Both the position numbers and the translations under genes were made by a program. The notes under the pieces are model-generated. The model saw nothing but the letters and a program-made list of their open reading frames with translations, was not told the DNA's origin and searched no databases. A stretch of 5,421 bases of DNA, from positions 395-5,815 of the forward strand of contig MFUQ01000016.1 in the NCBI GenBank assembly GCA_001785725.1. The letters are read 5' to 3'. The DNA comes from Candidatus Nomurabacteria bacterium RIFCSPLOWO2_01_FULL_36_10b (GTDB lineage Bacteria > Patescibacteriota > Minisyncoccia > Phycocordibacterales > UBA1006). Positions 1 to 4,769 of this stretch are shown here, one piece after another; positions within the stretch are counted from its first letter, which is position 1, and each line of letters starts with the position of its first letter.

Positions 1-83
1 TTTGAATCATGTTATTTGTTACGAAGTCAGATTATATAAATTCGCCTAAAGGGGCAAAAATTAATTTCACTTAACTCGTTTCT

Positions 84-112
84 TTGTGGATTGTTTTTGG
101 TTATGATATAAT
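84..112 (+). promoter_or_regulatory. Probable promoter of the recombinase gene
   Basis: A perfect -10 hexamer TATAAT lies at 107-112, preceded by TG at 104-105, so it is an extended -10. A weak -35 (TTGTGG, 84-89) lies 17 bases upstream. Transcription would start near 119 and leave a leader of about 58 bases. The region is very AT-rich, so other start sites are possible. No Shine-Dalgarno sequence precedes the start codon at 177. A sequence resembling half of a dif site follows directly (117-133). Confidence 0.55.
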
Positions 113-176
113 ATTTTGTATGTTATGTTGAGTATTATATTATAACCTTTTTATCGACCTATAAATTTATTATATC

Positions 177-1004
177 ATGAAAGAATATTTAAACAAAGTA
201 ATAAGAGAATTAAAATTACGGAATTATAGCCCTAAAACAATAAAAGCTTATTTGTTGTGTATAGAATTTTATTTGAAGTATAAAAAAGTAGGGTTTGAAA
301 AATTAGAAGAAGAAAACATAAAGGATTTTCTTTTATTGCTTAAAGAAAAAGGCAAATCACCACAAACCATAAATTTATATTTAAATTCTATAAAATTTTT
401 TTATAATCAGGTTTTAAAAATATATAAAAAAATAGATTTAAAATTTGCGAAAAGAAACAAAAATTTGCCAATAGTTTTATCAAAAGAAGAGATAAATAAA
501 GTTATTGAAAATACATCTAATATAAAACATAAATTGATTATTAAATTATCTTATGGCTCCGGGTTAAGGGTGAGCGAAACGGTAAATTTAAAAGTTAAAG
601 ATATAGATATGGATCAATTACTGATTCACATTAAAGAAGCCAAAGGAATGAAAGATAGGATTACTGTTTTTCCTGAAAAAATCTTGAATGATATAAAAAA
701 TATAATTGCCGGCAAAGATAAAGATGATTTTGTTTTTGAAAGCGAAAGGGGCGGAAAATTAACAACCGCAACAGCCCAAAAAGTTTTTATAAAGAGTTTG
801 AATAAATCAAATATTATAAAATCAGCAACCTTTCACAGCTTAAGACATAGTTTTGCCACTCACTTGTTGGAAAACGGCGTGGATGTGCGGTATGTGCAGG
901 AACTTTTAGGGCATCAAAATATCAGAACCACGCAAATTTATACTCACGTGATGAATCCAGCCATTAAAAAAATTAGAAGTCCGTTAGATAATTTGAATTT
1001 ATGA
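177..1004 (+). CDS. Tyrosine recombinase, XerA / integron-integrase type
   Basis: This 275-residue protein is a full-length site-specific tyrosine recombinase, which cuts and rejoins DNA through a covalent 3'-phosphotyrosine link. Residues 1-85 form the SAM-like core-binding domain (the 'YSPKTIKAY' and 'SPQTINLYL' stretches are typical). Residues 95-275 form the catalytic domain, with all expected active-site residues: Arg131 in GLRVSE, Lys156 in AKGMKDR, His220 and Arg223 in HSLRH, His246 in LLGH, and Tyr255 in IYTHV. The C-terminal IRSPLDNL resembles archaeal XerA, CPR and integron integrases more than classical XerC/XerD. The start is the first ATG after the promoter; no ribosome binding site is visible. 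All ten arginine codons are AGA, AGG or CGG, unlike the CGT/CGC-rich neighbours, and the gene is much richer in A and T, which suggests transfer. It could be the host's single dimer-resolution recombinase or the integrase of a mobile element. The adjacent tRNA-Gln favours considering the second. Confidence 0.93.
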   Translation: MKEYLNKVIRELKLRNYSPKTIKAYLLCIEFYLKYKKVGFEKLEEENIKDFLLLLKEKGKSPQTINLYLNSIKFFYNQVLKIYKKIDLKFAKRNKNLPIVLSKEEINKVIENTSNIKHKLIIKLSYGSGLRVSETVNLKVKDIDMDQLLIHIKEAKGMKDRITVFPEKILNDIKNIIAGKDKDDFVFESERGGKLTTATAQKVFIKSLNKSNIIKSATFHSLRHSFATHLLENGVDVRYVQELLGHQNIRTTQIYTHVMNPAIKKIRSPLDNLNL

Positions 1005-1017
1005 ATAAGAGAATTAT

Positions 1018-1053
1018 AAATTTCTGTCGTTGCTAGCGAAAAAGAAATTTTTT
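1018..1053 (+). terminator. Probable terminator after the recombinase gene
   Basis: AAATTTCT (1018-1025) can pair with AGAAATTT (1043-1050). An inner helix is possible between TCGTT (1027-1031) and AGCGA (1035-1039). The right arm runs into six T residues (1048-1053). The main arm is AT-rich and weak, so this is a moderate call. Its position 14 bases after the stop codon and before a convergent tRNA gene fits a terminator. Confidence 0.45.
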
Positions 1054-1071
1054 ATAAATTTTATAAATTTG

Positions 1072-1142
1072 TTGCCCAGCAAGGATTCGAACCTTGATAC
1101 TCAGGACCAAAACCTGATGTCCTACCATTAGACGACCGGGCA
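1072..1142 (-). tRNA. trnQ: tRNA-Gln (anticodon UUG)
   Basis: Read on the - strand, the 71 bases fold into a complete cloverleaf. There is a 7-bp acceptor stem (TGCCCGG with CTGGGCA, one G-T wobble), a short D arm (GTCT/GGAC), a 5-bp anticodon stem TCAGG/CCTGA around loop TTTTGGT, a 4-base variable region, and a T arm CAAGG/CCTTG around TTCGAAT. The anticodon TTG (1108-1110) reads CAA for glutamine. The first acceptor pair is U1-A72, which is known to be a recognition element of bacterial tRNA-Gln for the GatCAB amidotransferase; which charging route is used here cannot be told. Position 73 is A. The CCA tail is not encoded (CAA follows) and must be added enzymatically. The gene lies downstream of dnaX on the same strand with a hairpin between them, and its 3' end points at the recombinase gene. 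Confidence 0.97.
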
Positions 1143-1147
1143 TCGTG

Positions 1148-1182
1148 TTCTGCGAAGCCCCGCTAAGCGGGGCAAAGCAGGA
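1148..1182 (-). repeat. GC-rich stem-loop between dnaX and tRNA-Gln
   Basis: The core is GCCCCGC (1157-1163), loop TAA (1164-1166), GCGGGGC (1167-1173). An outer helix CTGC/GCAG (1150-1153 with 1177-1180) is separated from it by 3-base bulges on each side. On the - strand it follows the dnaX stop codon and ends 7 bases before the tRNA 5' end. No T tract follows on either strand, so it is not a standard intrinsic terminator. It may act in RNA processing or 3'-end protection, or be a copy of the same repeat family as 2262-2322, with which it shares the tip CGC-TTA-GCG. Confidence 0.7.
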
Positions 1183-1189
1183 AATAAAC

Positions 1190-2236
1190 CTATACTCCCA
1201 CATTTTGCCCCAAAATTTGAATACACGCAAGTTCTACTGGAAGCTCTGGAATTGTGGCGCGACGCACAGCGATAGAAGCGTCTAAAAGCGTTACTAAAAA
1301 ATTAGCATTGAGTGATGTGCCCTCTGCGCCAATGAGCCCAGACACGAACGACCATTGCTCCTTTGGTAATGTTGCCTCAAGCTCTTTCTTCTTCTGTTGG
1401 CTGAAACGAGCAAGAAGAATCATACGCACAGTATGAATTACGCGACGAAGAAAAATATCCATATCAATTGTATGTTCTACGCAAAGATTAACTTGGCGAA
1501 GAGCTGATTCTATATCTTTGTTTACGATAGATTTAAGAAAATCTTGCACAAGAGTAAATGACGGCGCGCCTGTTACGCGTTCTACTTCTGAGTGACTGAT
1601 CTTATCATCAACAGAAACATTCATAACTTTCTGCACTAGCCCAAGAGCATCGCGATATGAGCCATCACCAAGAAGAGCAATAAGTTCTGCTGACTCTTGC
1701 TCTATATGAACTTTTTCTTTTTTACACGCATCAAGAACTAACTCTATGAGAGATGATAAAGATGGCTTGCGTAACGTAAAAACTTGGCAACGAGAAATAA
1801 TTGTCTCTGGCAATTTTTCATACTCTGTTGTCGCAAGCATAAAAATAACATATGGAGGCGGTTCTTCAAGTGTTTTAAGAAGTACATTAAATGCTTCTTT
1901 TGTAAGCATATGTACTTCATCAATAATGTAAACTTTGTACGGCGAATTAAATGGAAGAGTTTGCACTGTTTCCCTTAATGCGCGGGCGTCTTCTATCTTA
2001 CGATTAGACGCGCCATCAATTTCGTAAATATCTTCTGGAGCGCAACCAATTTCACGAGCAAATATACGCGCGATTGTTGTCTTACCTATACCACGAGAAC
2101 CATGGAAAAGATACGCATGGCCAATCGCGCCTTTTGAAATAGCGCCACGGAGAACCGAAACTACATGGTCTTGCCCACGCACTTCAGTAAATGTTTGTGG
2201 ACGATATTTACGATAAAGGGATATAAAGTCGGGCAT
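1190..2236 (-). CDS. dnaX: DNA polymerase III clamp-loader subunit (gamma form)
   Basis: This 348-residue AAA+ ATPase is the motor subunit of the replication clamp loader, which opens the beta ring and places it on primed DNA. It begins with the family's SLYRKYRPQTF start. It has a Walker A motif GSRGIGKT (46-53), Walker B IIDEVH (104-109), sensor 1 LATTE (134-138), the SRC arginine-finger motif (148-150) and a sensor 2 Arg195 in GSYRDAL. The collar domain follows (about 225-340) and ends in PELPVELACIQI. Two usual parts are missing. The four-cysteine zinc module that normally sits between Walker A and the 'EIDAASNR' motif is absent, with only 17 residues there. There is also no tau extension to bind helicase or polymerase, so only a gamma-length product is made, with no need for frameshifting. 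The zinc-less form is, to my knowledge, common in Parcubacteria. The ATG at 2236 is directly followed by the conserved N-terminus; no Shine-Dalgarno sequence is present. Confidence 0.95.
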   Translation of the reverse strand: MPDFISLYRKYRPQTFTEVRGQDHVVSVLRGAISKGAIGHAYLFHGSRGIGKTTIARIFAREIGCAPEDIYEIDGASNRKIEDARALRETVQTLPFNSPYKVYIIDEVHMLTKEAFNVLLKTLEEPPPYVIFMLATTEYEKLPETIISRCQVFTLRKPSLSSLIELVLDACKKEKVHIEQESAELIALLGDGSYRDALGLVQKVMNVSVDDKISHSEVERVTGAPSFTLVQDFLKSIVNKDIESALRQVNLCVEHTIDMDIFLRRVIHTVRMILLARFSQQKKKELEATLPKEQWSFVSGLIGAEGTSLNANFLVTLLDASIAVRRATIPELPVELACIQILGQNVGV

Positions 2237-2245
2237 ATAGGGATT

Positions 2246-2273
2246 AGTATATCATACTGTTTCCCCTCCCCAA
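2246..2273 (-). promoter_or_regulatory. Possible dnaX promoter giving a near-leaderless mRNA
   Basis: On the - strand, TTGGGG (2268-2273) and TATACT (2246-2251) are spaced by 16 bases. Transcription would start near 2239, about 3 bases before the dnaX ATG, so the message would be almost leaderless; this fits the absence of a ribosome binding site. The -35 hexamer lies inside the palindromic repeat at 2262-2322, so the repeat may influence or supply the promoter. This is inferred from sequence only. Confidence 0.4.
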
Positions 2274-2322
2274 CCCTCCCCGGATCCGGGGAGGGTGTCG
2301 CGCTTAGCGCGACAGGAGGGGA
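2262..2322. repeat. Palindromic intergenic element with three-way-junction fold
   Basis: The outer arms TCCCCTCC (2262-2269) and GGAGGGGA (2315-2322) can pair over 8 bp. Inside lie two further palindromes. One is a perfect 24-base inverted repeat centred on GGATCC (2273-2296, half-site ACCCTCCCCGGA). The other is TGTCGCGC-TTA-GCGCGACA (2296-2314). The fold resembles REP/BIME-like or MITE-like intergenic elements. No T tract follows, so it is not a standard terminator. It overlaps the end of the dus gene: the TTA tip (2304-2306) is the complement of the dus TAA stop codon. Confidence 0.75.
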
Positions 2323-3422
2323 TTCGCAATATCTTCAACATCCTTATACGAATTCCCTTTCTCCATCAATTCAGAAATTATATGCTTTGAGTTTGAAATA
2401 GAATGTAAATATGCTTTAAAATGTTTTTTCATAATAGCAAAACTTTTTATATCGCCAAGTTGCTCTTCAAAAAGTTTTGTATGTTCAAGAAGCGCTTGCA
2501 TTATATCTTTTGAAGAAAGATTTTCTTTTTTAATTTTTTTATTGAAGAACCATGGATTGCCAATAATACCTCTACCAATCATAACTCCATCACAATTAGT
2601 TTCTGCTACACGAGCATGGGCTTCTTCAATAGATGCAATATCGCCATTACCAATAATTAAAACATCTGGAGCAATTTTGTTTCTTATCTCAACAGCACGC
2701 GCAATAATATCCCAGTGTGCAGGAACTTTTGACATTTCTTTTCGTGTACGGGCATGGATAGTAATTGCAACAGGATGAGCTTCTAATAAAACCGGAAGCC
2801 ATGTTTCTATTTCATTCTTATCAAAACCAATGCGAGTTTTTACAGATACAGGCAATCCATTTGCTCCTTTGATTGTCGCTTTAATAATTTTTTTAGCAAG
2901 TTCTGGCTCTTTCATAATAGCCGCGCCAGCTCCCTGTTTACATATTACATCAGAAGGACACCCCATATTTATATCAATTCCATCAAAACCAAGGTCGTGC
3001 GCTAATGACGCGGCGCGTGCCATACGACCAGTATCACGACTAAAAAATTGTGCGACAATTGGACGTTCTAATTCGTCATAAATAAGGTCGTAAAGTAATG
3101 GGTGGTCAATACCAATACAGTGCTTGTTCGCAATTTGTTGTACAATGTATAATCTAGAATTTATATCTTTGATGATTTGCGCGGGAGGATTTATCGGTCT
3201 AAGAAAAAGCCCGTCAGCTGATACAAACTCTGTCCATGTAATATCAGGTTTCCCATATTTAGCAAAAATACTGCGAAATGCGCTATCTGTCACATCAGAC
3301 ATTGGAGCCATGGCAAAAAATGGCTTTGGTAATGAAGCCCAGAATCCTTTATTGTGTATAAGATATTCACTATTATTCCTTTCCGCCTTTGACGAAAGAT
3401 GACTATTCTGTGTGTTAAGCAT
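2304..3422 (-). CDS. dus: tRNA-dihydrouridine synthase (DusB-like)
   Basis: This is an FMN-dependent enzyme that reduces uridines in the tRNA D loop to dihydrouridine. The 372 residues show a TIM-barrel Dus fold: APMSDVTDSAF (39-49) at the first strand, GIDINMGCPSD (148-158) with the catalytic Cys155, VSVKTRIGFD (192-201) with the FMN-contacting Lys195, ITIHARTR (220-227) with His223, and the phosphate-binding GNGDI (258-262) and GVMIGRG (279-285). The C-terminal helical region, about 295-366, would bind tRNA. It is about 50 residues longer than E. coli DusB, partly from a 35-residue N-terminal lead and an enlarged segment near 95-120. No other Met occurs before Met38, so the ATG at 3422 is kept although no ribosome binding site precedes it. 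The last five or six residues (NPLLSR) and the stop are encoded by the palindromic repeat. It lies 32 bases after the ftsQ-like gene on the same strand and may be co-transcribed with it. Confidence 0.94.
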   Translation of the reverse strand: MLNTQNSHLSSKAERNNSEYLIHNKGFWASLPKPFFAMAPMSDVTDSAFRSIFAKYGKPDITWTEFVSADGLFLRPINPPAQIIKDINSRLYIVQQIANKHCIGIDHPLLYDLIYDELERPIVAQFFSRDTGRMARAASLAHDLGFDGIDINMGCPSDVICKQGAGAAIMKEPELAKKIIKATIKGANGLPVSVKTRIGFDKNEIETWLPVLLEAHPVAITIHARTRKEMSKVPAHWDIIARAVEIRNKIAPDVLIIGNGDIASIEEAHARVAETNCDGVMIGRGIIGNPWFFNKKIKKENLSSKDIMQALLEHTKLFEEQLGDIKSFAIMKKHFKAYLHSISNSKHIISELMEKGNSYKDVEDIANPLLSR

Positions 3423-3454
3423 AAATGTATACTACATTCCTATATCAATAACGT

Positions 3455-4315
3455 CTAGTCGCGCATAAATTTAAAATATACTTTATCCGCAAAACGCATA
3501 TCAAGATACTGAAAATCAAATGGGCTTTCTTCAAGCTCTATATGAAACGGGCCTTTTGTCATTAAAAGTTTGATACGCTCAATAATTTCATTGTACCCAC
3601 TCTCACGAGTAACTTCTGAAGTATCAAAAATTATATATCCTGCTAGTGGTGTTTTTAAATTAAATATTTTATCAACAAATATTTTTATATCTGCGCCATC
3701 ATAACGCACCATTGTTGGGTGAATACCAACAAATTTAAGCTCATCAATGAATTTATCAAATGTATTATTTATTTTATTCGGCAATAATGTTTCTGGAATA
3801 TTTGTCGGGGAAGAATCAATTAAAAATATTGTATAAATCCCAGGAGAGAATATTGGTGCTAAACCAAAAAGTACACCACTACTATCAATATACCAACATT
3901 CTTTTAAAGGAAATATAAGCGTTGGTGATGTTTGGACACACGCTAAAGAATCTGGAGAGCGCTCTATTATTTTATACGTTATGCTATCCCAATGCTTTTC
4001 TATTTCAACTTCACGGATACGAGGAAATTTTGTCATTAATATTTTACGAGCATATCTCTCTGGAAAAAGAATTTTATTATTAAGACGAATTAGACCAAGA
4101 AATCTTTTGCTTTGTATATCATTAATTACTGATAGTGGTTCAATTGTGTAAGCTCCTTCAATACTAGTAGAATTTGGTTTCCATGAAAGAAGATATGTAA
4201 CAAGTACAAATGCTCCATATACAAACATCGCAAATACAACAATAATAATAATTTTACGATAAATTAAACGCAATTTGCGTTCGCGATATATTTTTGAATG
4301 TGATCCAACGTGCAT
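3455..4315 (-). CDS. ftsQ: FtsQ/DivIB-like cell-division membrane protein
   Basis: The 286-residue protein has the FtsQ/DivIB layout: a basic cytoplasmic N-terminus (about 1-21), one membrane helix (about 22-44), and an extracytoplasmic part. The latter starts with a POTRA-like domain (about 52-125) that ends in the typical FPRIREVEIEKHWDSITYKI and IIERSPDS pattern. A beta domain follows, with CWYIDSSGVLF (140-150) matching the family's 'WYLDxxGxxF', and a C-terminal QYLDMRFADKVYFK (269-282) matching the usual 'IDLRFxDRVxVK'. In the family this protein links early and late divisome proteins at the septum. Overall sequence is divergent, so the call rests on these landmarks and on topology. Cys126 and Cys140 flank the POTRA/beta junction and could form a disulfide. 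The start is the ATG at 4315, about 34 bases after a predicted transcription start; there is no Shine-Dalgarno sequence. It heads the - strand block with dus and dnaX. Confidence 0.78.
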   Translation of the reverse strand: MHVGSHSKIYRERKLRLIYRKIIIIVVFAMFVYGAFVLVTYLLSWKPNSTSIEGAYTIEPLSVINDIQSKRFLGLIRLNNKILFPERYARKILMTKFPRIREVEIEKHWDSITYKIIERSPDSLACVQTSPTLIFPLKECWYIDSSGVLFGLAPIFSPGIYTIFLIDSSPTNIPETLLPNKINNTFDKFIDELKFVGIHPTMVRYDGADIKIFVDKIFNLKTPLAGYIIFDTSEVTRESGYNEIIERIKLLMTKGPFHIELEESPFDFQYLDMRFADKVYFKFMRD

Positions 4316-4355
4316 AGTGCAAAAGATAAATGAGATGAGTGCAGAGCTAACATAT

Positions 4356-4384
4356 ATTATACATTAAAAGATGATTTTTCGCAT
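4356..4384 (-). promoter_or_regulatory. Probable promoter of the ftsQ-like gene
   Basis: A perfect TATAAT -10 lies on the - strand at 4356-4361. The hexamer 17 bases upstream (ATGCGA, 4379-4384) is a poor -35. Transcription would start near 4349 and give a leader of about 34 bases before the ATG at 4315. It may also serve dus, since only 32 bases separate the two genes. Confidence 0.5.
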
Positions 4385-4405
4385 TAAGAAATAAAGCGAC
4401 GAATA

Positions 4406-4459
4406 CCCCTCTCCTCTGTACCATACGGTGCAGAGGAGCTCCTCTATCATTAGGGGAGC
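4406..4459. repeat. Tandem GC-rich hairpins between divergent promoters
   Basis: Two stem-loops sit back to back. The first pairs CTCCTCTGTACC (4411-4422) with GGTGCAGAGGAG (4427-4438) around loop ATAC, giving 12 bp with one G-T wobble. The second pairs CTCCTCTA (4439-4446) with TAGGGGAG (4451-4458) around TCAT, with one wobble. CCCCT (4406-4410) could alternatively pair with AGGGG (4452-4456), giving an outer stem as in the element at 2262-2322. It lies upstream of both outward-facing promoters, so neither transcript contains it and it is not their terminator. Confidence 0.65.
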
Positions 4460-4468
4460 AGAAGAAAC

Positions 4469-4496
4469 TTGCCAAATTATTTATATATGGTATAAT
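4469..4496 (+). promoter_or_regulatory. Strong promoter of the small lipoprotein gene
   Basis: TTGCCA (4469-4474), a 16-base spacer and a perfect TATAAT (4491-4496), with TG at 4488-4489 giving an extended -10. Transcription would start near 4503, about 14 bases before the ATG at 4517. The leader is A/T-rich with no Shine-Dalgarno sequence. Confidence 0.7.
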
Positions 4497-4516
4497 CGTA
4501 TTTAAATTACAAACAT

Positions 4517-4717
4517 ATGAAAAAAAATAAAGCCATCGCCATACTGGCGATAATCGTAATCTTTTCAGCGATTTTGCTGGCAGGATGCGACTACGCCAGT
4601 CGTTTTGCGGTTAAAAAATACCGCAACGACGGGATGACAGCCAAAGAGGCTCGCGACTCTGTGCGTCGCGAAATTAAAGATACAAAGGAGTATAAGTTGA
4701 AGTATTATAAAAATTAA
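4517..4717 (+). CDS. Small predicted lipoprotein, function unknown
   Basis: The 66-residue product has a classic lipoprotein signal. A lysine-rich start (MKKNK) is followed by a hydrophobic stretch (about 6-22) and the lipobox LAGC, with Cys24 as the lipidation site, so the mature protein would be only 43 residues. Asp25 follows the cysteine; in enterobacteria Asp at this position keeps lipoproteins in the inner membrane, but that rule may not apply here. The mature part is strongly charged and probably helical (MTAKEARDSVRREIKD, 40-55), ending in a Tyr/Lys-rich tail. I do not recognise a family. It is a real gene by context: a strong promoter just upstream, an intrinsic terminator about 25 bases after the stop, and a signal peptide. 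It is transcribed alone, divergent from the ftsQ-like gene and convergent with serS. Its codons (GCC, CTG, CGC, GAC) are more GC-rich than those around it. Confidence 0.8.
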   Translation: MKKNKAIAILAIIVIFSAILLAGCDYASRFAVKKYRNDGMTAKEARDSVRREIKDTKEYKLKYYKN

Positions 4718-4742
4718 ATACAACAGCTATATACTCTAGAAT

Positions 4743-4769
4743 CCCCGCAAAAAAGCGGGGTTTTCTATT
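4743..4769 (+). terminator. Intrinsic terminator of the lipoprotein gene
   Basis: A perfect 6-bp stem CCCCGC/GCGGGG (4743-4748, 4755-4760) surrounds loop AAAAAA and is followed by TTTTCTATT. The T tract is on the + strand only; read from serS on the - strand the stem is followed by ATTCTAG, so it mainly ends the lipoprotein transcript. Its tail reaches the serS stop codon. Confidence 0.88.

Noticed and set aside
41..60. Possible small hairpin or - strand terminator around GCCTAAAGGGGC.
   Set aside because: Only three bases pair convincingly and no gene end is visible on the - strand to its right or left.
1014..1070. Three copies of TTATAAATTT (1014, 1052, 1061) and a similar TATAAATTT at 160, possibly flanking repeats of the recombinase gene.
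   Set aside because: The motif is pure A/T in very AT-rich DNA, so repeats are expected by chance; they do not include any tRNA sequence as true attachment sites here should.
1033..1230. Open frame on - covering tRNA-Gln and the end of dnaX.
   Set aside because: It runs across a complete tRNA gene and the hairpin and has no protein-family features.
1190..1230. Programmed frameshift giving a tau form of DnaX.
   Set aside because: No slippery A-run is seen near the gene end, and the tRNA gene follows within 50 bases, leaving no room for a tau extension.
2165..2401. Open frame on + reading through the palindromic element (with a PSPTLPGSGEG stretch).
   Set aside because: It is opposite dnaX and dus, and its Pro/Gly-rich part is simply the translated inverted repeat; such frames are typical false genes over GC-rich repeats.
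3423..3454. A promoter for dus with TAGTAT or TATACA as -10 in the gap before the gene.
   Set aside because: No acceptable -35 lies at 16-18 bases, and the 32-base gap fits co-transcription with the ftsQ-like gene equally well.
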